Shown here: piece by piece, positions 42,502-54,109 of the stretch
Layout: each line of letters starts with the position of its first letter
Numbering within the stretch: the first letter of the stretch is position 1
Assembly: GCA_033065855.1 (NCBI GenBank)
Contig: JAVXUO010001751.1
Span: 186,001 to 250,000, forward strand
Source of the DNA: Escallonia rubra
Taxonomy: Eukaryota; Streptophyta; Magnoliopsida; Escalloniales; Escalloniaceae
Length of the DNA stretch: 64,000 bases
Reading direction: 5' to 3'
Made by a program: the position numbers and the translations under genes
The notes under the pieces: model-generated
The model's database searches: none
What the model saw: the letters and a program-made list of their open reading frames with translations, nothing else
What the model was told of the DNA's origin: nothing

Positions 42502-45500
42502 ATGTCAGTCGATCGAAGTTGGATGAAAAGGAAGAATGCTGAAGATTTTGAGTGTCGCGTTGACGAATTTCTCGACTTCGCTTATGCGCATCCTGCACAT
42601 GTTGACCTTGATAAGATAAGGTGCCCGTGCGGTAGATGTGAGTTGTTGCACTGGAGAAAAAGAATTGAAGTAAAATGGCATCTTCGTCGGTACGGTTTTA
42701 TGGGTGGATACACAAGGTGGACGCAGCACGGGGAAACGATAGTATTGTCGTCCAACCTGGCTAGTCAAACTGAAGTTAGGGAGGAGGCACGATATGATTT
42801 CCGAGATATGATTATGGATGCTGGGCATGCTAATGTTGACTGGGGTAACGACAGGCCACAACCGCCGAACGAGGGGGCTCATCAGTTTTATGAGTTGTTG
42901 AGAGCTGCGGAAGAGCCGCTGTGGGATGGAGCTCCGAAACACACACGGCTGTCTGCGGTTAGTAGGTTATTACAGTTGAAATCAGACCACGGGCTGAGTG
43001 AGAAAGGTTTTAACGAGTTTGTTACCTTCATCAAAGAAATACTGCCCGAAAGTGAAAAGCTACCGCCGTCGTACTATGACGCGAAGAAGATGATGAGGAA
43101 ACTTGGGTTGAGCTACGACCGGATAGATGCGTGCAATAACGATTGTGTATTATTCTGGAAAGAGAATAAGGATTTGTCATTATGTCCAGTGTGTGATCAT
43201 TCGAGGTACAAACCGGACAAAGGGAAGAAGAAAAACATTGCATGGAAGATATTGCGATATTTTCCGGTCACACCACGGCTTCAGAGAATGTACTACTCCT
43301 CCAGTACGGCTGAACATATGAGGGCTCACCGTGAGACTCGCAGCAACGATGCCGATGTGCTGACACACCCAGCTGATGGAGAGGCGTGGAAGGAGTTTGA
43401 CCGCAGGCATCCAGTCTTTGCTCAGGAAGTTCGGAATGTTAGACTTGGTCTGGCAACCGATGGGTTCAACCCTTTCGGTCAGTCTACCACGCCTTACTCC
43501 TGTTGGCCTGTTATTATTGTCCCTTACAACCTTCCACCAGGCATGTGCATGAAGAAGCCGTATATGTTCTTGTCGTTGCTTATTCCGGGGCCGAAGAGTC
43601 CCGGTAAGGACATAGATGTGTATTTAAGGCCGTTGATTGATGAGTTAAAACAATTATGGAATCATGGAGTCGAAACATATGATGCATCCCTTAAACAAAA
43701 TTTTCAGATGAGGGCTGCTTTGATGTGGACTATACATGATTTCCCCGCATTGGGAATGACGTGTGGCTGGAGCACACATGGGAAGCTAGCATGCCCTGCT
43801 TGTATGGGCGTGAACCCCGGTCATACGTTAAAGCACGGCGGAAAGGCCTCGTGGTTCGGATGTCACCGTAAGCTTTTGCCACCGGGCCATCAGTTTCGTA
43901 GGCAGAAGGATAAATTTGACGGGACAATCGAGCGTGAGGTTGTCACGCTGGACTACCCATCTGGTGAAGAAGTACTCTCACACCTGGAGGCACTTGATAC
44001 TGACATACCACACGGTAAGGGTGTGCCGGATCAGAAGATTGCAGGGTTCGGGAAAGAGCACAACTGGAGAAAATTTTGTATCTTCTGGGAGTTAGCCTAC
44101 TGGAGGACGCTCGTTATCCGAAACAACATGGATGTGATGCATATTGAGAAGAACGTTTTTGATAATGTGTTCAACACAGTGATGAATTTCAAGGGCAAAT
44201 CGAAAGATCACCTTAAAGCGAGAAGGGATCTACAACAGTTGGGTGTACGCCGTGAATTGCATCCTCGGACAGTCAGTGGGAGGACCATACTTCCGAAAGC
44301 ACCTTACTGTCTAGACAAGAAACAAGTGGAGAAGGTCTGTCAGTGGGTTAAGAATTTGAAGCTTCCGGATGGGTTTGCGTCCAACATATCTCGTTGTTGC
44401 AATGTATCGGAATGCAAGTTCCAAGGGATGAAGAGTCACGACTGCCACGTATTCATGGAGAGATTCATTCCTATTGCCTTCCGGGGACTGTTGCCACGGG
44501 TTGTTTGCGAGACTTTGACTGAATTATCTCATTTCTTTCGAGATATATGCTCTTCTACGATCCGGGTGAGTAACATGGAAGTGCTTGAGAAGAACATTGT
44601 GGTGACGATTTGCAAGCTGGAGAAAATCTTCCCACCTTCGTTCTTTGATTCAATGGAGCATCTGCCTGTTCACTTGGCATATGAAGCTAAGATGGGTGGA
44701 CCCGTGCAATATCGGTGGATGTATCCCTTCGAGAGGTAATCCTTAAATTGTTACAGTTGTTCGTTTACACTTAATGCGACATCTGTTATCATTGATATTC
44801 CACCTAACTCGATTCCCTAAACTTCTAGGTTCATGTTCCATTTAAAGAAAAAAGTCCGTAATAAGGCTCGGGTTGAGGGCTCAATTGCGGAGGCTTACGT
44901 AATGGAAGAACTTGTAAACTTTTGTAGTCAATATTTCGGTTCGGATGTTGGTACAAGGTTAAATCAACTAGGCCGAAATGATCCCGGAGCAAGCACAAAT
45001 TTGGAAGGGCAATTGTCAATATTCAAGCAGTCAGGTAGTCCGTTCGGCCGAACGTATACTCGATGGCTAACAGATGAAGAGTACAGTGCTGCAACAATAT
45101 ATGCCCTTCTAAATTGCGATGAAGTTTCGGCATTCGTTGAGTAAGTTAAAGTCTTAATTCACTTACATTGCTGTACATAATTGAAAGTGTGTGTTAAGCG
45201 AGTTAAATGCATATTGGTTTGCAGTGAGTTCGATGCGGAATCTTTAATCACTGATCCCGCTGGACTTGAATCTCACCGGAAATCACAATTTGTACAGTGG
45301 TTCAAAATCCGTGTAAGATTATTTAACGAAATTATATTATGTGTTATATACAGTTCTGTGGCCAATTAGTATACTGATTTATCCTTAATTTTTACCGTCA
45401 TCTACAATAGGTTCAGTCAATGGATAGACCAGTGGCCTCCTGCTTGAAATTACTAGCCGAAGGCCCTAACAAACAAACATCCTGTTACGGAGGCTATATC

Positions 45501-46160
45501 ATCAACGGGTTTAGGTTTAACGTAAAAGATGATGACCGAACAAAACAAACCCAAAACAGTGGAGTCTTGGTCAACGGCGACTGTTATGCCGAGAATTGCA
45601 TGGATTTTTACGGAGAGCTAGATGAGATTGTTGAGCTAACATATCTGGGTTCCCAAAACCGCCTGGTAATGTTCAAGTGTACGTGGTTCGATGTCACATG
45701 CAGCAGAGGAATCCGTGTTAGCTCTCAAGGGATTGTAGATGTCAATGTCAAGTCAAGACTTGCATCAGACGAGCCCTTTGTGTTTGCTAGTCAAGCTGTA
45801 CAAGTCTTTTACGCGGAGGACGTCGCCAATCCCAAATCTCATTGGTATACAACTATCAAGTCCAAGAAATTGCCCGTGACATATGACAGTGAGCTAGACT
45901 CCTTTCAAGCCGACCAACCACGTGTCTTGTTCCCTGTTGAGGTCAACAACGAGGAGGACGATCTTCCTCTTCCAACAACACTTCTTGTGGGAGAAGAAGT
46001 CGTAGATGATGACGCGGAAGATGTTGAAAGTGTTGGAGATGATGTGACCGAGTCTACTGATGAAGAGGATGAATTAGAAGATGAAGAGGACGACGAGTCC
46101 CACGAAGAAGAGGGCGACGAGGATAGTGATGAAGATGATTCGCAAACTGAAAATGATTGA
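42502..46160 (+). CDS. CACTA transposase (TNP2 type), four exons
   Basis: This is the DDE-type transposase that cuts and reinserts CACTA elements. Proposed exons are 42502-44735, 44829-45140, 45225-45312 and 45411-46160, all with GT-AG junctions and matching phases; the spliced frame is 1127 codons without a stop. Domains: Transpos_assoc at about 1-78 (SWMKRKNAEDF, CPCGRC, GFMGGYTRWTQHGE); tnp2 at about 205-560 with DACNNDCVLFWKENKDL, LATDGFNPFGQ (Asp about 320), MWTIHDFPALG (Asp about 413) and NNMDVMHIEKNVFDN (about 544-549), the likely catalytic acids; DUF4218 at about 625-850, spanning the first intron; DUF4216 at about 930-1000 (IVELTYLGSQNRLVMFKCTW); and a very acidic C-terminal tail. 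The ATG is the first in the frame and fits the family start. It looks intact. Confidence 0.92.
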
Positions 46161-46334
46161 CTTGTAATGTTGTAACATCACGGGAAAAATGTAGTAACAT
46201 TTTAGAACTTGGTGTTTATTGATGTGTTTTTGCACATCCGTTCATATATATATATATATATATATATAGTGCCGATGATGATTTATGCCTAAATTATTGT
46301 TTTTCACGTGTTAATGTCTTTGTATATAATCTAT
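46161..46334 (+). other. Transposase 3' end and spacer with (TA)n
   Basis: After the stop there is a T-rich stretch and a TA microsatellite (about 46246-46267). The second gene starts shortly after, so the two genes are tandem on the same strand. Confidence 0.6.
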
Positions 46335-47945
46335 ATGAAGTCAGATATGGATAGGATACGGGCTATTCGTGGCCGGGCTGGACGCCGAGCTGCTTCCTCC
46401 CCGGTTAGTCCCACCTCGTCATTGCCTACTGATGACGAGGCACAGAGTGATCGCGGACAGCCATCGGGGGCCCAGCCCCAGCCGTCGCCGTCACCGTCGC
46501 CCCAGCCCCAGCCATCGCCGTCGCCCCAGCCGTCTCCATCTTCCGTGGGTTCTACCTCAGGTATAGTTGATAACGGTGTTTCGTACATTTTCGCTAGCCT
46601 TATATTTGAACTGTATTAATGTCTGTGTTTTGTAGGATCTCGACGAGGCCGTGGTCCGACACGCGGGGTACGCATCGACCCCCAGCGTAAACAGAGAGTT
46701 ACGCTCACGCAGGAGGGCCTGTAAGTACTAAAAATATCACCTCATGCCTTATGTTTAAAAATTTTGGGTGTTAATTTATATTTGAACTGTATTAATTAAT
46801 TTAATTACTTCTTTGGCAGGATCCTGGAGAATATGGCGAGGACGAAGATCGGCGTTCTTGTGAAGGGCCGATTCTTCGAGCCACGCCTGTACTGGAAGGA
46901 CTGGGATGCCGCTGCGAGGGAGGCCCTATGGGAGGAGTGGCTGGTACGGTGAAGTATTTTTTTCAGCGTTAGTAAATGTTAAATTACAGTTTGTTTTATG
47001 TTGTTAATTTGTGTTATTGAATGCATTACAGGAGGGGTTCACGTTTGATACGCCTGAGCAGCAGGGACTGGGGCAGCAGGCTTTCTTTGCCTACATCGGC
47101 AAGAATTACCGCCGATGGCTCCACGATGCACGGGACCGGGCGAAGAAGGCGCTGCCCGCGGGTGCCCCGATGACGGACATGACGAAATATCCCCCACATT
47201 GGATATCTCACCGTGTATGGGGGGAGATGATAGATCGGTGGGCTGCGGATCCAGGTTGGGACGCCAAGAGTAAGAGCGGGGCTGAGAACAGACAGAACAG
47301 AGATCCGACGCACACGGGGGGGTCGGTGCCACACGACATCGTCCGACACATGAACGCGGTCGAGCACCCGGATCTAGAGGAGGATGAGGTCATAGCTCTG
47401 ACCTATACTCAGACGCACGTGCGGAAGAAGGACAAGGACGAGACGCACCAGGCGGGCGACTATATTTCAGATATTGCCCGGCGGATCGATGTGAGTCAAT
47501 TTATTTAAGTTAATGTTTTTTCTTTCTATCCTCAATGTCTGTTTCGTTAATTAATGCCCTAACATATCGTTAAACCACTATTTTTGCAGGCCTCGTATGA
47601 ACAGCTAAGGGGGTCCGAGCAGCAGTCCGGACAGCCATCAGCGTCCACTAGTACGGCTGCGAGTACTGGGGGTTGAAGCGATGGCTGGATACGCCGGAGG
47701 TCGTGAATCGGCCGAAAGGCCGCATACGCGGCCTGCCTAGCACGACTCCTCGTGCCGTGATAGGAGCGTCCTCACCCCCTGCTGCCCCTCCACAGACACC
47801 GGCTCCTCGGCCTCAGTTGGACGACGAGGAGATCCAGCGCATTGCTACAGTGGTGTGCCGGATGATGAGGGAGCAGGGCACTGCTGGACCAGCCGCCTCG
47901 GCCCCGGTTCAGCAGGATCCAGATCCGGGACTCGGGAACCCCTGA
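46335..47945 (+). pseudogene. CACTA second gene (Transposase_24-like), one frameshift
   Basis: This family is thought to act as the subterminal-repeat-binding partner of the transposase. Proposed exons are 46335-46560, 46636-46720, 46820-46943, 47032-47490 and 47590-47945, with GT-AG junctions in compatible phases. Exon 1 is rich in Pro-Ser (QPQPSPSPSPQPQP). Exon 2 is basic (RRGRGPTRGVRIDP). Exons 3-4 hold FEPRLYWKDWD, WEEWLEGFTFD, YPPHWISHRVW and KSGAENRQNRDPTHTGGSVP with THVRKKD, the conserved core. In exon 5 the frame meets TGA at 47674 after TAASTGG. The +1 frame continues LKRWLDTPEVVNRPKGR to 47945 with LDDEEIQRIATVVCRMM. One extra G in the G5 run at 47668-47672 would restore a single frame. 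The start ATG could also be 46314 or 46347. Confidence 0.75.
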
Positions 47946-48189
47946 TGAGCCCCTTCCCGTGCCCGTTCCTAGCTTCCCCGCGCCCCCCCCCCGCGCCCGG
48001 GTTGTACTCTTTTCCCCTCTCCTAACCGGCTATCTCCGGTTCCCAGCTTGTACATGTATGCGTTTCTTTTATAATAACTATTTTTTAGAATTGATTATAT
48101 ATATTTCTTTCTGTATTTCGCTTATTGCGCGTTGTTGAGAATTGTATTTCTGTACAGGTTTAGGTAATTGAAAAATTCAAAAAAAATTT

Positions 48190-48583
48190 TGACTTTTGGC
48201 GACGGATTTATTCCGTCGCTAAAGTATTCCTTTCAATTAAATATTTAGCGACGGAATATTCCGTCGCTAAATAAGTTTTTTAGCGACGGAATATTCCGTC
48301 GCTAAATATTTAATCCGTCGCTAATTGGACAAAAAAGAAAATAAATTAAAATTCTAAAAATATAATTAGCGACGGAATATCCGTCGCTAATGAAAAATAA
48401 ATCCGTCGGTAAAAAGCAAATATTTAGCGACGGATGTAAAAATTCCGTCGCTAAACTATTAGTGCCGGGCTTTTATACGAGGGAGTTTTAGTGACAGTGA
48501 ATCCGTCGCTAATACATTTAGCGACGGAATTTGGGCACTTAGCGACGGAATTCCCGTCGCTAAAAGCCTGTTTTCTTGTAGTG
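48190..48583 (+). repeat. CACTA 1 3' subterminal palindromic repeats
   Basis: TTAGCGACGGAAT and its complement occur about 14 times. Two perfect palindromes stand out: 48242-48273 (32 bp, half-site TATTTAGCGACGGAAT) and 48279-48306 (28 bp). The same family of words lies at the left end and in CACTA 3. Such repeats are binding sites for the element's DNA-binding protein. Confidence 0.88.
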
Positions 48584-48838
48584 ATACCTTGAGCTCAAGT
48601 CTGACTTGTCTAAATATAGAGGGAGAAACATGTTCTTCCATTAGGAATCAACTAGCTTCTCCTATTAGGAGACTGCTAGCTGATGATTGTCCTAAGGAAG
48701 GAGGCATGGATAAGGGAGAACACTTATCAGATTAATAGGAAAGTAGCAAGATCGGATCAGAAGTCTGATCCGAATAGGAGTAGTGAGAGCCCTCGTGTCC
48801 CTACCTGACACACTTCATGCTAAGGGAAAGGTGTATAT
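48584..48838 (-). mobile_element. LTR of the Tat-like element, part after CACTA 1
   Basis: CCTTGAGCTCAAGTCTGACT, GTTCTTCCATTAGGAATCAA, GGAGACTGCTAGCTGATGAT and GATCCGAATAGGAGTAG match 13657-13718 followed directly by 23638-23829. The copy has neither Helitron. Similarity ends near 48838, so the LTR is truncated or rearranged there. Confidence 0.72.
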
Positions 48839-51125
48839 CAATATACAATTATGATTATAAACCAAACTAATGGATTAATGTCAACGAAGTGGGTTCACAA
48901 TATAAGCGGAGGTGCCAGAACAAATCCAGTCCAAGTCAGAGGTCAAGTGTATTGATGTGTGACAAAGCAAGGACTGAACATGGTTGATACCAAGCCTTCC
49001 AAATAGAGCCTGAGAAGTGGAAGTGCTGGGAGGGTGAAGGCACTGGCTAAATACATGAAGACATTCACTAGTCCAATTTTAGGTACAGTGTCAAGTTCGG
49101 AAGTTAGGGGCCTATTTTTTTCTCTCTAGAATTCTCTAGCTCTATAATTCTAGTGTGAGAAGATGAAATGTCAAATGAGTTATGTTCTTCTCTCTTTCAA
49201 AATAGATTCTTAAGTCCCTAGTTTTATCGAGGTTGAGATGATGATATCATCAAGCAACAAGTGGTACTCCCTGGGAATGACACCTCAATAAGGGGTCGCA
49301 GATGTCAGTGCTTCACAAGCTCTCAAACCGGCGTGTACCATACAACCTTGATCTATCTATCTATAAAGACTGGCTTTCACAGTGTCGATTGTGGCCAGAG
49401 AACCCTTGGATGTAGCCACAATTCTAGCGCCCTTGCTCAATCCAATAGGGCATCGAGAGATGTAGAGGACCTGACAGCGGTGGGAAAGGCCCGATGCCTA
49501 ACTGCCTAGCGTACTAAGGGCAATTCTCTCTACAAACATGTTCCCATCTCTGAATGACTCAAGGATCATGGTCCCTATGGGTACCGATCAAGAGCCACCA
49601 GTGTTGGAGAATGTAGACTAGTCACATAGACACTCTAACAGAGATACTATTCTGGAGAAGTCGCTTATCCTATTGGGAAGTCCTTGCACCGAAGCACGTG
49701 AAGATAGTTTCGCGGAGGAGTTGTCTATCCAATGGAACGAGGTAGTGTCCATAACGAGTTGCCTACCTCATGGACCAAGACGTTAAGGCAGTGTTCTGGA
49801 AGAGTTTCCTGCCTAATGGACTGAGGTTGTATCTCGAATGATTCGCCTACCTGGAGAGAGGGGAGTTACCTACCCGACAGGCCGAGTTAATGTCTCGAAG
49901 GAGTCGTCTACTTGGCGAAAGAGAAGTCTTCAAGTTGGAGCACTCAAAACTCCCTATGGAGATAGTGTCCTAGAGGAGTCGCTTATCCCACGATAATTCC
50001 TCGTGCTGGAGCACTCGGAGGGCGAGATGGTAGTGTCTCCGAGAAGTCACGTACTGGACGAACCGAGGTAGTGCCTAGGAAGAGTCGCTTACCTTGCAGG
50101 AGAAAGGTCCTCGTACAGAGCACTTGGAGCTTCCTGACGAAGATAGTGTTCTAAAGGAGTCACCTACCCCTGCAATGAGTAGTTGTTATGAAGCACTTGG
50201 AGTGCCCCAGAGGAGTTTGTCTACCCATCGGATTGAGGTAGTGAGCTGGAGGAGTGCTTACCTGGCGAGAAGGAAGTCCTCATGCCGAAGCACTTGGAGC
50301 TTTTTGAGGTATTATTCGGAGGAGTCTCTTACCCTGAGGGATTTTGAACACTCCGGAGAGTGGGTCGAATCTTGCTTCATGACTAACCTAAGGAGCGCAT
50401 GGTGTAGTAAAGGGATGGACCAACACCGAGGTGTTACATTGTGACAACGCGTCAGGGGTCACATTGCATAAATGGTGTGACGCATGGGTGCAGGATTTGT
50501 CGGGCACCCTCAATAAAGATAGTGTGAAGGCGCCGTTACTAAGTATTGTGCAAAAGCACATGACATGGTGAAAGGGCATGGGTGCCTCTGATGGAAAGAG
50601 CGTCGGGACAAGTATCGAAGGAGCCGGAGCATGGACGCGGTTGGGCGTCTCACTCAAAGATGAGACTATATAAATGATACGGCACATTGGTGTGTTGGGA
50701 TCTATTTTATGTTGGGGGCACGCTTAATGGAAATGACGCGGGGCACAGTCACTAAGTGTAGTATGGGACACATGAAACTACTATAGCTTATAAGCATGAC
50801 TAAGGCAAGAGTGTTGGGGTCCCATAAAGAAAGAGAAGATGCTCGAGCTCACTTAAGCGTCTCGCTAGAAGGCACATAACACAGAGAAGGCGCTCAGGCC
50901 GGTCAAGCGTCGCCACAACGGGCATCATGCCAGGGGAACATGACATGGTGCAGTAGGGCATCACGATGCTCGGTCGCGAAGAGGGGCCGCACAGTGCTCG
51001 ATCACATCGACAAAGCCATGGAACATAGAGGTCCATTTTAGGGATGGCACAGGCAGACCCTTTTAGTAGAAAGGCCGCGGGCCGACACCCTTAGGGGAAA
51101 GGCCTAGGGCTGTCCTCTTCGAGGG
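48839..51125. other. Unassigned repetitive DNA with a degenerate minisatellite
   Basis: No gene was recognised. From about 49640 to 50345 a loose unit of about 40-60 bp recurs, built on GAGGTAGTGTCTCGGAGGAG, GTCGCCTACC and GAAGCACTTGGAGC. From 50400 to 51120 a GC-richer stretch contains AAGGGCATG, TGGGACACATG and GGGAAAGGCC. By style it could be LTR sequence of another retrotransposon, but no coding domain or terminus supports that. Open frames of 78-116 codons across the array are compositional. Confidence 0.5.
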
Positions 51126-53391
51126 CCTAACGACCCAAAAATTTGGAGCATTAACACCCTGAACTTTCGGAACGTTAAAACACTCATTTGCTCGATCAAT
51201 CATTTAGTGAGATAAAATCCTCAATTTTAACAAACAACTTCGACTGTGTATCAGAGCATCTAATCCGTGCAATATTTCAAACTTTTAAAAAAATGGTTAA
51301 ACGAAAAGTCTTAAGCTTACTATAGTACGAGCTAAACAGTGTTCACCCACGCAGAGGTCCTACTAAATAAATTAACCATATATAAATCCAGCTCCTCACT
51401 CAAGCTCTAAACCTATCCCCAAACAATCTACTGATGATCATTACATGCAGAAGGGAATCAAACAATAGTGAGCTTTTGAGAGCATAGTAAGGTCGATCAA
51501 GAGTTTAAAACAATATGATTCCAACGATTTTTCACATGCAGTGAAAAGACAATTTTAAAAAGGGTTTTATATTAAAATCAAGCATCTCGATACAGTTATA
51601 GGGAATAGTATAAACTCAATCCCTCAAATCAATTGACATTTCAAAATATTTCAAATACAATAAAATAGAAACAAATAACATTGAACATGAGTAGTACAGA
51701 TTAGGAAAGCCACAGATACAGATACAGACTACATATGCATATGTATAAAATTAGTCTACTTAGGTAATAGTTGCAACCCAAATAGAACATACCATCCTTA
51801 TAACGCCCACAATATAGACCATCCTTATAACGCATCAGAATTATCTCATGTAAATATTGAGAAGAAATACGAATGATTCAACATGTTTTATAATTCTTGA
51901 ATAAACAAGACCTATGAGCATGAATGATAATTTCAAACGATCGCTTTAAGGTTCAAGATGAGGTCTCATGAGAAATTCAAAACATTTTTATGACAATAAA
52001 AAAAATATTGGAGTTCGATAAAATTCGATAACAAATCAGAACAAAACATATGATGTCAATCTGATGAAAGAAGGTTTCGGATAGAATTCCTTATCTCAAT
52101 CCAAGCAATGCGAAACTAAATAATCTCGATCAACAATCCTTAGAATTAACATAGACCAGACAAATTATTTATCAGAACACAATCCACGCGACTATACTAT
52201 AATCCTAATATAAAGTACCCAAACAGTACTCACTTCTAATCCCGAAATGACGCAACCTAAAATGGGTCCCACACACTGCCAACATAGCCAGAAAATCTGA
52301 CACACTCCTCAAGGCTTAGTAACAACTGAAAATTGATATTAATTCTCCAAAACATTTTTATGACTTAAAATGAAAATATAAATTTTTAAAAATTTTCAAC
52401 TATTTTGAATTAAAAATAATTTCTTTAAATTCAATAAAATTCCATAATTAGTCATAATTGTTTCTAGCTAAAAATAAAGTCTCATAATTTTTTTTAACTG
52501 CTTTAAAAAATATATAAAAATTTTAGAAATTGAAATCAGAATTTAAAAGACATTAAAACTGCTTTTAAATTATTCATTTTGCTAAATATAATGTGATATG
52601 GTAATGATACGAAATCAACTCTAAAAATTATCAATCTTAAACTGAGGACTTCTTTATACTATAAGAAAATTATCATAACTTTTCCATAATTTTTCACAAA
52701 TTTTAAAAACTCCAATTGAATTTTATAAATCCGAACTTACAGAAAATAATAAAAATACAAATGATTTCAGAAAATTATAAAATTTTGCCAGAATTTCTAA
52801 CATAGCCGAATGTATCCTACTACAAAATTTAACATCCCAACAATTACTGTGTGCCATTTAACCCACGCGCTGAACCAGCGCAAACCCGCGGTACACCTAT
52901 GCAAGCACATGTACCACCAACTAGACAAAGACGTAGTTCATGGTATTCTTCCCATTCTCTATAACAAACTCCTGTCAAACACCCAATTCACCACACGTTG
53001 CAATTATGACACAAACACCTATATACATGCATTACACACAATACACACACTCACGCACACATGACCCACACACACACACACAATCAAAAAAACTCACCCA
53101 CGTACACAGCACAGACACTCACACACGCTGCCCCTCGGCAGCCTCACGCGAACACATATATACACACACACACACACTTATGCACACAATAACACACATC
53201 AAACACACATATACACATAAAAAAATCACATATACATATGCACCAATTACCATCAGACAGTCCACCCGTATACCCACATACTCGTTTACACACACACATG
53301 CACACGCGCGCGCATACACGCACGCACACACACATTGCGTTCATGACAGTCTTCCCACACACACTTGTTTACGCACATAGACATACACAAA

Positions 53392-53434
<43 letters not shown>

Positions 53435-54047
53435 GCACGCACGCACACACACACACAAGTTACCTCGGCAGCCTTCCCCCTCCCCCCCCCCATACACACA
53501 CACAAACATAAATGCAGACTCACGTAGACTGCCTTTATGGCAGTCCTCCTTCACACACACACACACACATTCATGCAAACAAACACACAATTTCAGTTAA
53601 CCCATGGCAGAGTCCTTTCTCAAGGCTTTCTCCCCATGCCTCTAAACACACACGTTCATGAGCACACAGTCACGGCCATCATGGCTGTGACCTGCTTGAA
53701 TTACACCCCTATTACCCCATAAACCATGGAATAAATCTGAGAGAAAAGGGTCATTTGATTGCCGGAATTTTTCTTCACGCTCTCTCTCTCTACCATATAT
53801 CAAAAGAAAAAGATGAGAAAATATTTAGGGATGGCTGCTACCCTAACACACACACACATACGCACACGCACACACACACACACACACACATATATATTAT
53901 AAACCCTAAAAGGAAAATTACCATAACCCCCTTCAACTTTAAGTATTTTTCAAAGTTTATACCCAAAACTTTCTAATGTTATGAAAAAAGCCAAAATAAT
54001 TATTTAGGATAAATTAACGTACTACAAAAATTTAATGGGGTGTTGCA
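51126..54047 (-). mobile_element. 3' LTR of Del/Tekay-like gypsy element
   Basis: On the minus strand it starts TGCAACACCCC at 54047, directly after a polypurine tract. It matches 59046-62459 in order, for example GAGCATTAAC, GATCAATCA-T-AGTGAGATAAAATCC, AGTACGAGCTAAACAGTGTTC and AACGATCGCTTTAAGGTTCA. Length is about 2.9 kb. The far end reads CC where the other LTR has TG (59046-59047), so the canonical terminal dinucleotide is lost. Differences between the two LTRs are frequent, so the element is old. It contains large CA microsatellites (53030-53600 and 53850-53892). Confidence 0.85.
53030..53900. repeat. (CA)n microsatellite-rich part of the LTR
   Basis: There are several long CA runs, the purest at about 53396-53432 and 53868-53890, interrupted by GCACGC, ATAC and a poly-C. 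Open frames on both strands across it are repeat artefacts. The corresponding region of the other LTR (62200-62342) is also CA-rich but shorter. Confidence 0.9.
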
Positions 54048-54060
54048 TTCTCCCCACCTT
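54048..54060 (-). other. Polypurine tract
   Basis: AAGGTGGGGAGAA on the minus strand, immediately before the LTR start TGCAACACC. It is the expected primer for plus-strand DNA synthesis. Confidence 0.85.
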
Positions 54061-54109
54061 ATAAAAGTTTTATACTCGACATTTCACATGCCCGCTATAT
54101 TGAACAGAT

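Larger units (their letters stand above)
37509..48583 (+). mobile_element. Complete CACTA (En/Spm) transposon, CACTA 1
   Basis: The left end is CACTAAAAGAAAAGAGGG and the right end, read in reverse, is CACTACAAGAAAACAGGC. ATA flanks both sides (37506-37508 and 48584-48586), the 3-bp duplication typical of CACTA elements. The related LTR at 13.65 kb reads straight through this point, which confirms the boundaries. The 11,075-bp element has subterminal TTAGCGACGGA repeats at both ends, a repetitive leader of about 4.7 kb, a four-exon transposase gene and a five-exon second gene, both on the plus strand. The transposase frame is open; the second gene has one frameshift. It may be a recently autonomous copy. 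Confidence 0.95.

Noticed and set aside
47660-47680. Programmed frameshift in the CACTA second gene
   Set aside because: There is no slippery heptamer with downstream structure that I can support; a one-base loss in a G run is simpler.
53030-53900. Open frames of up to 146 codons on both strands
   Set aside because: They are translations of CA/TG microsatellites inside an LTR.
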